This document shows, in pieces, positions 33,388-42,097 of a stretch of 64,000 nucleotides of DNA. Source of the DNA: Pseudonocardia xinjiangensis (GTDB taxonomy: Bacteria; Actinomycetota; Actinomycetes; Mycobacteriales; Pseudonocardiaceae); contig NZ_JAAXKY010000010.1 of NCBI RefSeq assembly GCF_012911925.1, forward strand, positions 1 through 64,000, in the 5' to 3' direction. The notes below the pieces were generated by a model. The model did no database searches. It saw only the letters and a program-made list of their open reading frames with translations, and was not told the origin of the DNA. Position numbers and translations under genes: made by a program. Positions within the stretch are counted from its first letter, which is position 1. Each line of letters opens with the position of its first letter.

Positions 33388-34344
33388 GTGGTGCTGGCTG
33401 GATCCGACTCACCCGCCGAGGCGGGCACCGGTCAGCTGCTCGTGCATCTGCGGAGCCTCCTCCCGGGGCTCGCCGGCGCGCTGCGGCAGGTCGGGAACGT
33501 GATCCTCGAGGATCCGGCCTGGGCCTCGCGGGCGACGATCGTGGAGCTCGGGGAGCGGAGCGGCACCTCACCGGCCACCGTCACCCGCTTCTGCCGCACC
33601 CTGGGCGTGGCGGGCTACACGGAGCTGCGGGTCGGCATCGCCACCGAGATCGGGCGCGCCGACCAGGCCGGCTGGGAGCTCGGCATCGGTGCGGACGTAC
33701 TGCCCACCGACCCGATCGACCGCGTGCTGCGCACGCTGGTGGCCGTCGACGTGCAGGCGATGCACGAGACCGCGGCGGCACTCGACCTCGCGGTGGTCGA
33801 CGCGGTCGCCGACGCCGTGGTGGCCGCGCGGCGGGTCGACTTCTACGCCACGGGCGGCAGCGCCGCCGTGCTCGAGGACCAGCAGCTGCGGCTCTACCGG
33901 ATCGGCATCGCCACCTGGACGTGGGCCGACGTGCACAACGGGCTCACCAGCGCCGCGCTGCTGGGCCCCGGCGACGTGGCCGTCGCGCTGTCGCACAGCG
34001 GTCGCACCACCGAGACCGTGGAGATGCTCGCCGAGGCCGGTCGGCGCGGCGCCACCACCGTCGCGATCACCAACTTCTCCACGTCACCGATCGCCGATGT
34101 CGCCGACCACCTGCTCGGCACCTCGGTGCGGGAGACGGCGTTCCGGGCCGGGGCGATGTCGGCGCGGCACTCCCAGTTCCTGGTGCTGGACCTGATCTAC
34201 CTGGCGGTCGCGCAACGCACGCACGAGCGCTCCACCGAGGCGTTCGCCCGCACCGCTGCCGCCGTGGCCGCGCACCGCACCCCGTACGACCCGCGCGCGA
34301 GGGGCGGCTCAGCACGCTCCGCCGATCCGCACCGAGGAGCCTGA
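33388..34344 (+). CDS. MurR/RpiR-family transcriptional regulator
   Basis: 318 residues from GTG 33388 (GTG 33391 equally possible; GAAAGG upstream). N-terminal HTH_6 domain (ATIVELGERSGTSPATVTRFCRTLG by its ends) and C-terminal SIS sugar-phosphate isomerase-like sensor (residues ~130-270; YATGGSAAVLEDQQLR, VALSHSGRTTETVEMLAEA). Such proteins sense phosphosugars. It is the first gene of a run with a SIS enzyme and an amino-sugar importer, which it probably controls through the palindrome in its own promoter. Confidence 0.9.
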   Translation: MVLAGSDSPAEAGTGQLLVHLRSLLPGLAGALRQVGNVILEDPAWASRATIVELGERSGTSPATVTRFCRTLGVAGYTELRVGIATEIGRADQAGWELGIGADVLPTDPIDRVLRTLVAVDVQAMHETAAALDLAVVDAVADAVVAARRVDFYATGGSAAVLEDQQLRLYRIGIATWTWADVHNGLTSAALLGPGDVAVALSHSGRTTETVEMLAEAGRRGATTVAITNFSTSPIADVADHLLGTSVRETAFRAGAMSARHSQFLVLDLIYLAVAQRTHERSTEAFARTAAAVAAHRTPYDPRARGGSARSADPHRGA

Positions 34345-35135
34345 TGACCTCCGAGACGAACACGACGAGCGTCGCCCCCGGGCCTGCTCCGGTTTCCGGC
34401 GCGGCCTTCGCCGAGGCCGCCGCGGCCGCGGTGCAGCGGGTGTCCACCGAGCAGGCCGGCGCGGTCGCGGCGGCGGCAACGCTGCTGGTCGACGCGCTAC
34501 GCGCAGGCGGGGTGGTGCAGGCGTTCGGCACCGGCCACTCCCAGGCGCTGGCGATGGAGATCGCCGGGCGCGCGGGCGGCCTCGTGCCCACCAACATGAT
34601 CGCCCTGCGCGACCTGGTGATCCTCGGTGGTGAGCCGCCGGACGTGCTGTTCGACGCCCACCTCGAACGGGATCCGGCCGTCGCCCACCGCGTCTACGAA
34701 CTGGCGGGCGCGCACCACTCCGACGTCTTCGTGATGGCGTCGAACTCCGGCGGGAACGGGTCCGTCGTGGAGCTCGCGCGGCTGGTCAAGGAGCGCGGGC
34801 ACGGCCTCGTCGCGATCACGTCGATGGCGCACAGCTCGCGGGTGATCTCGCGACATCCCTCGGGGCTGCGGCTGTTCGAGCTCGCCGACGTCGTGCTCGA
34901 CAACGGCGCGCCCTACGGCGACGCCGTGCTGACCACGGGTGAGATCGCCGTCGGCGGGATCTCCTCGATCACGGCGGCCCTGCTCGCCCAGATGGTGGTG
35001 GCCGAGGTCGTCGCCACCATGCTCGCCGCAGGCGAGGTCCCACCCGTCTACCTCTCGGCCAACATCCCCGAGGGCGACGCCCACAACTCCGCGCTGGAGG
35101 CCCGGTACGCCGGTCGTATCCGGCGATCCGCCTGA
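34344..35135 (+). CDS. SIS-domain sugar isomerase/etherase-like protein
   Basis: 263 residues; ATG overlaps the regulator's stop (TGATG). SIS fold: FGTGHSQALAMEIAGRAGG, MASNSGGNGSVVELA, then GLVAITSMAHSS and the late LSANIPEGDAHN. The general type is the UPF0309 / sugar-isomerase-domain family related to MurQ and AgaS-like amino-sugar phosphate enzymes. With the importer downstream it may act on the phosphorylated amino sugar; the reaction is not established. Confidence 0.82.
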   Translation: MTSETNTTSVAPGPAPVSGAAFAEAAAAAVQRVSTEQAGAVAAAATLLVDALRAGGVVQAFGTGHSQALAMEIAGRAGGLVPTNMIALRDLVILGGEPPDVLFDAHLERDPAVAHRVYELAGAHHSDVFVMASNSGGNGSVVELARLVKERGHGLVAITSMAHSSRVISRHPSGLRLFELADVVLDNGAPYGDAVLTTGEIAVGGISSITAALLAQMVVAEVVATMLAAGEVPPVYLSANIPEGDAHNSALEARYAGRIRRSA

Positions 35136-35238
35136 CCGCCCCACCCCACAGTCCGTCCGCTCCCCATCGGCACGGCCCGTTCTGTCCGCTCCCCACCCCT
35201 CGTGATCAGCAGCTCATCGTCAGCTCAAGGAGACAGCC

Positions 35239-36666
35239 ATGACCCCGTCTCGTCCCCCAACCGGTATCGACCGCCGGCAGTTCCTGCAGCGGCTGGCGGC
35301 CGCGGGCCTGCTCGCGGTACCGGGTGCGGGGCTGCTCTCCGCCTGCGCCACCGGAGGCGGGGGCACCACCACCGCCGCGCAGGGCCAGGTCAGCGCCACC
35401 AACCCGCTCGGTGTCGCCGCCGACGCCCCCCTGGACGTCGTGATCTTCAAGGGCGGCTACGGCGACGACTACGCCATCGCGCACGAGGCGATGTACAAGC
35501 AGCGCTACCCGCAGGCGCAGGTCAAGCACTCGGCGAGCACGCAGATCGCGCAGGAGATGCAGCCGCGGTTCGTCGCGGGCAACCCGCCCGACGTCCTGGA
35601 CGACACGGGCGCCCAGAAGATCGAGTACGCGGTGCTCGTGAACGACAACCAGCTCACCGACCTCGGGCCCCTGCTCGACGCCCCCTCGGTGGACGACCCG
35701 AACGTCAAGGTGCGCGACACGCTGCTCCCCGGTGTGATCGAGCAGGGCACGTTCGGCGACAAGTTCGTCATCCTCAACTACGTCTACGAGACCTACGCGC
35801 TCTGGTACTCGAAGCCGCTGTTCGAGAAGAACGGCTGGCAGGTCCCCACCACGTGGGACGAGATGATGGCGCTCTGCGAGAAGATCAAGGCCGCAGGCAT
35901 CGCCCCGTTCGCCTACGGCGGGGTCAACGCGGGCGACTACGTGATCGACCTCAACCTGGGCGCGGCCATCAAGCAGGGTGGCCTCGACGTCGTGAAGAAC
36001 ATCGACAACCTGCAGTCTGGCGCCTGGACGCAGGACACGGTGCTGGCGGCGACGCAGCGGCTCGAGGAGATGGCCCGCAAGGGCTACTTCATGCCGGGTT
36101 CGGAGGGCCTCAAGCACACCGAGGCGCAGACGGCGTGGGTGCAGGGCAAGGCCGCGTTCTACGTCTCCGGCTCGTGGATCGAGAACGAGATGAAGGGCAT
36201 CGCGCCGCCGGACTTCGCGATGACCGCGGCGCCGGTTCCGGTGCTGGACAGCAGCTCGGCGATGCCGGTCACGGCCCTGCGTACGCAGCCGGCCGAGGCG
36301 TTCGTGGTGCCGTCCAAGGCGAAGAACGTCAACGGTGGCATGGAGTACCTGCGGACGATGCTCTCCAAGGAGGGCGGCATGAAGTTCGCCGAGCTCACCG
36401 CGTCGGTGCCTGCGGTGAAGGACGCCACGGCCCAGGCCAAGAAGACGCCGGCGCTGGAGTCGCTCACGGCCGCTCTCGCCGCCGCGGGCCCCAACGTGTT
36501 CAGCTGGCAGTTCCGGACCTGGTACTCCACCTACAGCACCCTGCTGATCACCGAGACGACGAACCTGCTCGCCGGCCGCACCGACGCCAAGGGCTACCTC
36601 GCGAAGCTGCAGGCGGAGACCGACCGGATCGCCGCCGACTCGAGCATCACCAAGTACCACCGCTGA
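35239..36666 (+). CDS. Extracellular solute-binding protein, NgcE-like
   Basis: 475 residues with AAGGAG before ATG. The signal has both a twin-arginine-like start (DRRQFLQRL) and a lipobox (LLSAC near residue 34), so it is a lipoprotein that may use Tat. Cluster-B-type binding protein of CUT1 importers; the stretch GNPPDVLDDTGAQK and the long C-terminal part ending SITKYHR resemble the N-acetylglucosamine/chitobiose-binding NgcE of Streptomyces. The 103-bp gap upstream carries two copies of GTCCGCTCCCCA (35155, 35184). It begins a three-gene importer operon. Confidence 0.82.
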   Translation: MTPSRPPTGIDRRQFLQRLAAAGLLAVPGAGLLSACATGGGGTTTAAQGQVSATNPLGVAADAPLDVVIFKGGYGDDYAIAHEAMYKQRYPQAQVKHSASTQIAQEMQPRFVAGNPPDVLDDTGAQKIEYAVLVNDNQLTDLGPLLDAPSVDDPNVKVRDTLLPGVIEQGTFGDKFVILNYVYETYALWYSKPLFEKNGWQVPTTWDEMMALCEKIKAAGIAPFAYGGVNAGDYVIDLNLGAAIKQGGLDVVKNIDNLQSGAWTQDTVLAATQRLEEMARKGYFMPGSEGLKHTEAQTAWVQGKAAFYVSGSWIENEMKGIAPPDFAMTAAPVPVLDSSSAMPVTALRTQPAEAFVVPSKAKNVNGGMEYLRTMLSKEGGMKFAELTASVPAVKDATAQAKKTPALESLTAALAAAGPNVFSWQFRTWYSTYSTLLITETTNLLAGRTDAKGYLAKLQAETDRIAADSSITKYHR

Positions 36667-36668
36667 CC

Positions 36669-37586
36669 ATGCGTTACGGAAAATACCGGTTCATCGCCGG
36701 CTTCCTGGCGGTCCCGCTGGCGCTCTACATCGTGTTCGTCGTGTCGCCGTACGCCCAGGCGTTCTACATCTCGATGACCGACTGGCGGGGCTTCTCCGGG
36801 CAGCAGAACTTCATCGGCTTCGGCAACTACATCGAGCTGGCCACCGACGGCCGGTTCTGGCGGGCCATGGGGCACAACGGGCTGCTGCTCCTGGTGGTGC
36901 CGCTGGTGACGATCGTGTTCGCCCTGTTCCTGGCGGCCGTCACGACCGTGGCGGGACGCCAGGGCGCGGTCGGTCGCGGCGGGGTGCGGGGATCACGCTT
37001 CTACCAGGTGGTGTTCTTCTTCCCGCAGGTCGTCCCGGTGGTGATCGCCGGGGTGCTCTTCGGGTTCTTCTTCAACCCCGACGCGGGGCTGCTCAACGGG
37101 CTCCTGCGCGTGCTCGGCCTGGGCTGGCTCACGCGGCCGTGGCTCGGCGACCCGGCGCTCGCCCTGCCGTCGGTGATGGCCGTGCTCATCTGGGGTGCGG
37201 TCGGCTTCTACTACGTGCTGTTCAGCTCGGCGATGAAGTCGGTGCCCCCTGACGTCTTCGAGGCGGCGGTGCTCGACGGAGCCGGGCGGCTGCGCACGTT
37301 CTGGAGCATCACGCTGCCGATGATCTGGGACAGCGTCCAGGTCTCCTACATCTACCTGGGGATCATGGTGCTCGACGGGTTCGCGCTGCTGCAGGTGATG
37401 TTGCCGGTGCCGGGTGGCGGCCCCGACGGGTCGACGGCGGTGGTGTCGCAGTACCTGTACGAGAGCGCCTTCATCAACGGCCGGTTCGGCTACGCCTCGG
37501 CCATCGGGGTGGCGCTGTGCCTGGTGACGCTGCTGCTGGCCGTCGCCGTCCTGCGGCTCACCCGCCGCCAGCAGACCGAGTACTGA
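36669..37586 (+). CDS. Sugar ABC transporter permease, NgcF-like
   Basis: 305 residues, starting 3 bp after the binding-protein stop. Six transmembrane helices; MalF-type permease with the EAA loop EAAVLDGAGRLRTFWSITLPM (shown by its key residues EAA..DGA.....F..ITLP). It forms the inner-membrane channel with the next gene's product. The N-terminus RYGKYRFIAGFLAVPLALY is the usual first helix of this group. Confidence 0.9.
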   Translation: MRYGKYRFIAGFLAVPLALYIVFVVSPYAQAFYISMTDWRGFSGQQNFIGFGNYIELATDGRFWRAMGHNGLLLLVVPLVTIVFALFLAAVTTVAGRQGAVGRGGVRGSRFYQVVFFFPQVVPVVIAGVLFGFFFNPDAGLLNGLLRVLGLGWLTRPWLGDPALALPSVMAVLIWGAVGFYYVLFSSAMKSVPPDVFEAAVLDGAGRLRTFWSITLPMIWDSVQVSYIYLGIMVLDGFALLQVMLPVPGGGPDGSTAVVSQYLYESAFINGRFGYASAIGVALCLVTLLLAVAVLRLTRRQQTEY

Positions 37587-37597
37587 GGAGTACGGCG

Positions 37598-38518
37598 ATG
37601 ACACTCGGCACGTCGGCGCCGGCCACGACGCCCCCCGACCGGTCGCAGCGCCGGCCGCGCCGCCACGACGACGCCCACCACAAGGCATTGACGGGTGAGC
37701 GGACGCTCAACGTGTTCACCCACGGCTTCCTCGCGGTGTGGGCGATCCTCGTGGCGGTCCCGCTGATCTGGGCCGTGCTCACGGCCTTCAAGACCGACAG
37801 CGAGATCTTCTCCAGCCCGTGGAGCCTGCCCGCGCAGTGGCAGTTCGGCAACTTCGTGCGGGCCTGGACCACGGCCAGCATCGGCACGTACTTCGTCAAC
37901 AGCCTCATCGTCGTCAGCGTCTCGGTGGTGCTGGTGATGCTGCTCGGGTCGATGGTGGCCTACGTGCTGGCCCGCTACGAGTTCCCCGGGCGGGGCGTCA
38001 TCTACTACGCGTTCGTCGCCGGGATGACGTTCCCGATCTTCCTGGCCCTCGTGCCGCTGTTCTTCGTGGTCCAGAACCTCGGGATGCTCGGCACCTACCA
38101 CGGGCTGATCCTGGTCTACACGGCGTACGCACTGCCGTTCACGGTCTTCTTCATGACCGGGTTCTTCCGGACGTTGCCGAGCGCGCTCGCCGAGGCCGCG
38201 ATGCTGGACGGCTGCTCGCACTCTGGCGTGTTCTTCCGGATCATGCTGCCGCTCGCCCGCCCGGGCCTGATCAGCGTGGGGATCTTCAACTTCCTCGGGC
38301 TGTGGAACCAGTACCTGCTGCCGCTCGTGCTGATGCCGGACAGCGACCACTACGTGCTCTCGCAGGGGCTCGCGGTGCTGGCGGCGAACCAGGGCTACCG
38401 CAGCGACTGGAGCGCGCTGTTCGCCGGTCTGGTGATCGCGCTGCTGCCGGTGCTCGCGGTGTACGTCGTGTTCCAGCGCCGGATCCAGGAGGGACTGAGC
38501 GTCGGAGCCATCAAGTAG
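37598..38518 (+). CDS. Sugar ABC transporter permease, NgcG-like
   Basis: 306 residues from ATG 37598, with GAGGAG 7 nt upstream. MalG-type permease: a long Arg/His-rich cytoplasmic N-terminus, six helices, EAA loop AEAAMLDGCSHSGVFFRIMLPLA (key residues EAA..DG......F..I.LP). No ATPase gene follows, as is usual for actinobacterial CUT1 systems energised by a shared MsiK-type ATPase encoded elsewhere. Confidence 0.9.
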   Translation: MTLGTSAPATTPPDRSQRRPRRHDDAHHKALTGERTLNVFTHGFLAVWAILVAVPLIWAVLTAFKTDSEIFSSPWSLPAQWQFGNFVRAWTTASIGTYFVNSLIVVSVSVVLVMLLGSMVAYVLARYEFPGRGVIYYAFVAGMTFPIFLALVPLFFVVQNLGMLGTYHGLILVYTAYALPFTVFFMTGFFRTLPSALAEAAMLDGCSHSGVFFRIMLPLARPGLISVGIFNFLGLWNQYLLPLVLMPDSDHYVLSQGLAVLAANQGYRSDWSALFAGLVIALLPVLAVYVVFQRRIQEGLSVGAIK

Positions 38519-38582
38519 CGGCGCCGGTGCCGTGGCCGTCGACACGGTGAAAGGGCGGCCACATGCGGCGTACGGTGCAGAA

Positions 38583-39725
38583 GTGATCGGCTCGAGGGCG
38601 AGGCTCCGGGCACTGCGGTGGGGTCTACGTATCGTGTTCGGGCTGCCGCAGCCCGTGAAACGGGTGCTCGCGGGCCATCCGGTCCGGCTCGACGGGCAGG
38701 TCCTGGACCTGGACCTGCAACTGCTGGGGCGCGTCGACCGGCTGCTGTCGAGCTCCGCCGGCGGCACGGTCGATCAGGCCGCGCTGGCCGAGCAACGCCG
38801 CCAGGCCGACGAGGCGGCCGAGGTCGTCGCCGACGCCGCACTGGACGACGTCCTCACCGAGGACCTGCAGGTGCCCGGCGGCGCGGGCCCCCGCGCCGCC
38901 CGGCTCTACGTCCCGCCTGCCGTGCCCGAGACGGCGGGGCTGATCGTGTACTTCCACGGCGGCGGGTTCGTGATGGGCAGCATCGCCTCGACGGACCCGC
39001 TGTGCCGGCTGCTCGCGGCCCAGTCCGGAGTGCGGGTGCTCTCCGTCGACTACCGCCTCGCTCCGGAGGACCCGTACCCCGCGGCGCTCGAGGACGCCAT
39101 CGCCGCGTACCACGGTGCCCGGGACGCAGCGTCCGACCTCGGCGCCGACCCCGAGCTGATCGCGGTGGGCGGCGACAGCGCGGGTGCCAACCTCGCCCTC
39201 GTCGTGGCCCAGCAGCAGGCGATGGCCGGTGGCCCGCTCCCGGCGTTCGTCCTCGCGCTGTACCCCGTCACCGACGCCGCGCGCTCCACGCGCTCGCGGG
39301 AGATGTTCGGCGCCGGCTTCGGCCTCACCGCGGAGTACATCGCCGAGCTGGAACGCCTCTACCTGCCTGACGGGGTGCCGTCCGACGACACGCGGGGCGC
39401 GATCCTGCGCGCCGACGACCTGGCCGGGATGCCTCCGGTCTATCTCTCCACCGCGGGCTTCGACCCGCTGCGTGACGAGGGCGAGGAGCTGGCCGATCGG
39501 CTGCACCACGCGGGGGTGCCGGTGGTGGCGCGCCGCTTTCCCGGCCTGGTGCACGGATACGCCAGCTTCACCGCGGTCAGCGCCGCCGCCCGGGACGCCA
39601 CCCTCGACGCGGCCAGCGCGCTGCGCGCGGCGCTCACGCTGGTGCGGAGCAGGCATCCGGCGAGGGTCATCGGCCATGCGGTGCTGGACGCGCTGCCGAC
39701 CACCGCGCGCACCACCGGAGCGTGA
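38583..39725 (+). CDS. HSL-family carboxylesterase
   Basis: 380 residues from GTG 38583; an in-frame start 51 nt upstream is possible, and ribosome sites are weak for both. Hormone-sensitive-lipase hallmarks: oxyanion-hole HGGG (YFHGGGFVMGS), nucleophile GDSAG, acid in FDPLRDEGEEL and His in VHGYASF. The N-terminal ~120 residues form a cap that is more basic and variable. It is a cytosolic esterase with broad short-chain ester activity expected; physiological substrate unknown. Confidence 0.88.
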   Translation: MIGSRARLRALRWGLRIVFGLPQPVKRVLAGHPVRLDGQVLDLDLQLLGRVDRLLSSSAGGTVDQAALAEQRRQADEAAEVVADAALDDVLTEDLQVPGGAGPRAARLYVPPAVPETAGLIVYFHGGGFVMGSIASTDPLCRLLAAQSGVRVLSVDYRLAPEDPYPAALEDAIAAYHGARDAASDLGADPELIAVGGDSAGANLALVVAQQQAMAGGPLPAFVLALYPVTDAARSTRSREMFGAGFGLTAEYIAELERLYLPDGVPSDDTRGAILRADDLAGMPPVYLSTAGFDPLRDEGEELADRLHHAGVPVVARRFPGLVHGYASFTAVSAAARDATLDAASALRAALTLVRSRHPARVIGHAVLDALPTTARTTGA

Positions 39726-39835
39726 GATCCACCGGTGACCCCGGTTCGGACGCTACCGTCACCCGGCACGTGGTCGGTCCGACGAGAAGGACGAGGCGCT
39801 GCGACGGCTGTCGCAGCACGGCTGGAGGCGAGCCC

Positions 39836-40576
39836 GTGGATCGCCAGGACGTCAGTGCCACCCTGCCCTGGATGGGCGCCGGCACCGAGTTCCTCTACCG
39901 CGCTGTCGACGCGTTGCCCGACGACGCCCTCCGCGCGCCCAGCGCGTTGCCCGGGTGGAGCAGGGCCCACGTCGTCGCCCACGTGGCGCGCAGCGCCGAG
40001 GGCCTCACCCGGCTCGCCACCTGGGCGCGCACCGGCGTCGAGACCCCGATGTACGCCTCCCGCGAGGAGCGGGCGGTGCGGATCGAGTCCTCGGCGCAGG
40101 CGTCCGCCGAGACGCTGCGCCGGGAGCTCATCACCACCGCCGACGAGCTCGACGCCGCCCTCGCCGCCCTCGACGACGAGGCGTGGCTCGCCGAGGTGCG
40201 CACCGCTCTCGGCGTGCCGGTGCCCGCGGCCGAGATCCCCTGGATGCGGGTGCGGGAGGTGTGGGTGCACGCGGTCGACCTCGACGTCGGGGCGAGCGTC
40301 GACGATCTTCCGCCGGAGGTGGTCGACGCCCTGCTGGACGACGCCACGGCCACCTTGTCGGAGCGCGAGGGGTGCCCCGTCGCGCTCCTGGCGCCGGTCG
40401 ACCGGGAGCACACGTGGTGGCTCGGTCCGGAGTCCGGGTCGGGCTCCGTCGAAGTGCGGGGCGAGGCGGCCGCCGTGCTGGGCTGGCTGGTGGGCCGCAC
40501 CGGGGGCGAGGGCGTCGATGCCGTCGGCCCCACCGGCAGGCCGGTCCCGGTCCCGGTCGCGCCGCGCTGGCTGTAG
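39836..40576 (+). CDS. Maleylpyruvate isomerase family, mycothiol-dependent-type protein
   Basis: 246 residues from GTG 39836, with CTGGAGG 7 nt upstream. The N-terminal DinB/MDMPI four-helix fold shows ALPGWSRAHVVAHVARSAEGL with metal-ligand-type His residues, and a third His in REVWVHAVDLDVG. The C-terminal part has the small SCP2-like WWLGPESGSGSVEVRGEAAAVLGWLVGR (ends given). Members isomerise maleylpyruvate using mycothiol, but many are unassigned; no gentisate-pathway gene is nearby, so the name only marks the family. Confidence 0.85.
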   Translation: MDRQDVSATLPWMGAGTEFLYRAVDALPDDALRAPSALPGWSRAHVVAHVARSAEGLTRLATWARTGVETPMYASREERAVRIESSAQASAETLRRELITTADELDAALAALDDEAWLAEVRTALGVPVPAAEIPWMRVREVWVHAVDLDVGASVDDLPPEVVDALLDDATATLSEREGCPVALLAPVDREHTWWLGPESGSGSVEVRGEAAAVLGWLVGRTGGEGVDAVGPTGRPVPVPVAPRWL

Positions 40577-40603
40577 CCCCCGAACCAATGGGACGTTGAC
40601 CAC

Positions 40604-40927
40604 TTGGACGTGGACGAGGTTGTCGCAGCTATCCGGGCAGAACTACCTCAGCGCATGGAGTGGTGGAACCTGCACGTCAGGTCGGTGTCCGTGCAGGCTC
40701 ATGGCGAGTGGCCCATCACCGTGTTGGTCGATGACCCGACCTTCGACGAACCTCTGCAAATCCAGCTCGACGAGGACCCCTTCGGCTCCGACGACGTCAG
40801 TTCGCAGGCGAACTGCCAGCTCATCATCATCTGCGCGCTCACCGATGAGCGACTCCACGCAGAGCCGCCACCGGGGGGCTGGCAGACGTGGCGCACCGGC
40901 CGTAGCCCTCAGACCGGCCAGGAGTAG
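40604..40927 (+). CDS. Hypothetical protein with repeat-derived C-terminus
   Basis: 107 residues if TTG 40604 is the start (GTG 40610 possible; no strong ribosome site). Acidic, with WWNLHVRSVSVQAHGEWPITVLVDDPTFD in the N-terminal half (ends given) suggesting a small alpha/beta fold. I do not recognise it. Its last nine or so codons lie in a ~34-bp stretch that copies the 3' end of the gene at 41043-41492, so the natural C-terminus may have been replaced. A real but possibly damaged gene. Confidence 0.45.
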   Translation: MDVDEVVAAIRAELPQRMEWWNLHVRSVSVQAHGEWPITVLVDDPTFDEPLQIQLDEDPFGSDDVSSQANCQLIIICALTDERLHAEPPPGGWQTWRTGRSPQTGQE

Positions 40928-40935
40928 GCGGAGCC
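40902..40935 (+). repeat. Near-direct repeat, copy A
   Basis: The stretch beginning GTAGCCC-TCAGACCGG and ending GTAGGCGGAG matches 41035-41068 with about three differences, including one 1-nt gap. It spans the 3' end of the hypothetical gene. On the minus strand it reads ..SAYSWPV-stop, like the C-terminus SAYFWPV of the protein encoded at 41043-41492. Confidence 0.7.
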
Positions 40936-40946
40936 CGATCCGCCTC

Positions 40947-41000
40947 GAGATCGACACCGGCGGGGTTTCGTCCTTGGGAAAGCCCTCTGGTGTCGATCTC
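40947..41000. terminator. 54-bp hairpin between the two repeat copies
   Basis: GAGATCGACACC (40947-40958) and GGTGTCGATCTC (40989-41000) are a perfect 12-bp inverted repeat. The inner sequences GGGGTTTC and GAAAGCCC extend the stem with two mismatches, leaving a loop of about 8 nt. It lies between convergent stops at 40927 and 41043, so termination on both strands is likely. Confidence 0.7.
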
Positions 41001-41034
41001 GCCGCTGTCACCGGGTGCAGAGGCGCCGCCGGCT

Positions 41035-41068
41035 GTAGCCCCTCAGACCGGCCAGAAGTAGGCGGAGT
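41035..41068 (+). repeat. Near-direct repeat, copy B
   Basis: Second copy of the 40902-40935 repeat, 133 bp away. It includes the last codons and stop of the MSMEG_6728-like gene on the minus strand, and is the presumed original from which copy A was duplicated. Confidence 0.65.
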
Positions 41069-41492
41069 CTGGTTCCGCGTCCGGGAACAGCGGCCCGTAG
41101 AACTCGGGGTTCTTGCGTACCAGCGCGGACCGGTGGCTGCGGTGCACGCGCTCGTCGCCGACCCATTCCGGCAGGAGCGACCGCGCGGCGAGCTCGGCCT
41201 GGGTCCGCGGCGGTGGCAGCCCGTGCTCGGCGAGGTCCGTCCCGATGGTCGCGGCGCACGTGTCGGCCCGGCCCCGCGCCACCCACTCCGCGCAGACCAC
41301 CAGCCCGTAGGCCGCGATGCCCTCGGGGTGTCCCGCCCACATCCGCACGGCGGGGTGGCGCTTCCAGCCGTAGGTCGCCCTGGTCACCGCCCGCAGCACC
41401 TGCAGCGCCTCCACGCGCTGCTTGCCGAGCCGCAGGTCGTCGAGCACGGCGGCGCTCGCGGCGAAGTCGGGGTAGGGCAGGAACGTCTGCAT
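41043..41492 (-). CDS. MSMEG_6728-like protein (pyrimidine-dimer glycosylase-related)
   Basis: 149 residues from ATG 41492. Starts MQTFLPYPDFAASAAVLD, then RLGKQRVEALQVLRAV, HPAVRMWAGHPEG, VVCAEWVARGRADTC and ends PDSAYFWPV. The N-terminal LGKQRVEA and HPAVxMW motifs recur in a conserved actinobacterial family that I associate with the Pyr_excise (T4 endonuclease V-like) fold; the catalytic role is not shown. The downstream minus-strand hairpin ends it. The next gene upstream (41498-42097) is only 5 bp away, so they form an operon. Confidence 0.7.
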   Translation of the reverse strand: MQTFLPYPDFAASAAVLDDLRLGKQRVEALQVLRAVTRATYGWKRHPAVRMWAGHPEGIAAYGLVVCAEWVARGRADTCAATIGTDLAEHGLPPPRTQAELAARSLLPEWVGDERVHRSHRSALVRKNPEFYGPLFPDAEPDSAYFWPV

Positions 41493-41497
41493 CGGGC

Positions 41498-42097
41498 CTA
41501 CGCCCCCTCGACGAGGGTCACCACACGCGTCAGCGACGGGGTGCGCGGCGTCGACCCGAACCCGAACCTCACGGGCGGCGCCACCGGGGCGAGCGCGCCC
41601 TGGTCGGCGCCGTTCCAGGCCGTGGCTGCCGCGGTCAGGCCGTGCAGGTCGAGGGCGGCGTAGTACTCCCTGCGCCCGCCTCCCGCGCTGCCCCTGGTGC
41701 GCACCCCCGGCAGCACCCGGCGGGCGACGACGTCCACGGCGCTGATCCACAGCGGGCTCGTCGCCACTGTCCGCGGTACCGCGCGGAGCAGGAGCCCGAG
41801 CGGTGGCCGCCCTCCGACGGTGAACGACAGCGCCAGCGGCGCGGCGTCCACCCGCCAGCGCACCCCGTCGATCTCGGCGTGGACCCGGCCCACCCGCACG
41901 TCGTCGAACAGGTAGGTGGCGGCCACGAACTCGGCCACCTCCCGCGACGGTGCGAGCAGGACGCGGTGCCCGTCCGGCTGCTCCACCATGACGTCGGTGA
42001 ACGCGCCGAGCGGCGAGCGCGGCCAGTGCCCGACGACGACGCGCAGCCCGGCTGCCGTCCCCAGGCCGGCGATCCACCCGTCGAAGCGGTCGGTCAT
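41498..42097 (-). CDS. Conserved hypothetical protein
   Basis: 199 residues, ATG 42097. Alternating strands and few Lys; includes LRVVVGHWPRSPLGAFTDVMVEQPDGHRVLLAPSREVAEFV (ends given) and late REYYAALDLHGL. No transmembrane segment or signal peptide. I recognise it only as an actinobacterial unknown that often stands alone. It is co-directional with and 5 bp from the MSMEG_6728-like gene, and divergent from the VOC gene. Confidence 0.65.
   Translation of the reverse strand: MTDRFDGWIAGLGTAAGLRVVVGHWPRSPLGAFTDVMVEQPDGHRVLLAPSREVAEFVAATYLFDDVRVGRVHAEIDGVRWRVDAAPLALSFTVGGRPPLGLLLRAVPRTVATSPLWISAVDVVARRVLPGVRTRGSAGGGRREYYAALDLHGLTAAATAWNGADQGALAPVAPPVRFGFGSTPRTPSLTRVVTLVEGA

Noticed and set aside
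35155-35195. Direct repeat GTCCGCTCCCCA x2 before the NgcE-like gene as an operator
   Set aside because: Two 12-bp copies 29 bp apart in pyrimidine-rich DNA; too little to separate from chance, so it is only mentioned in the gene entry.
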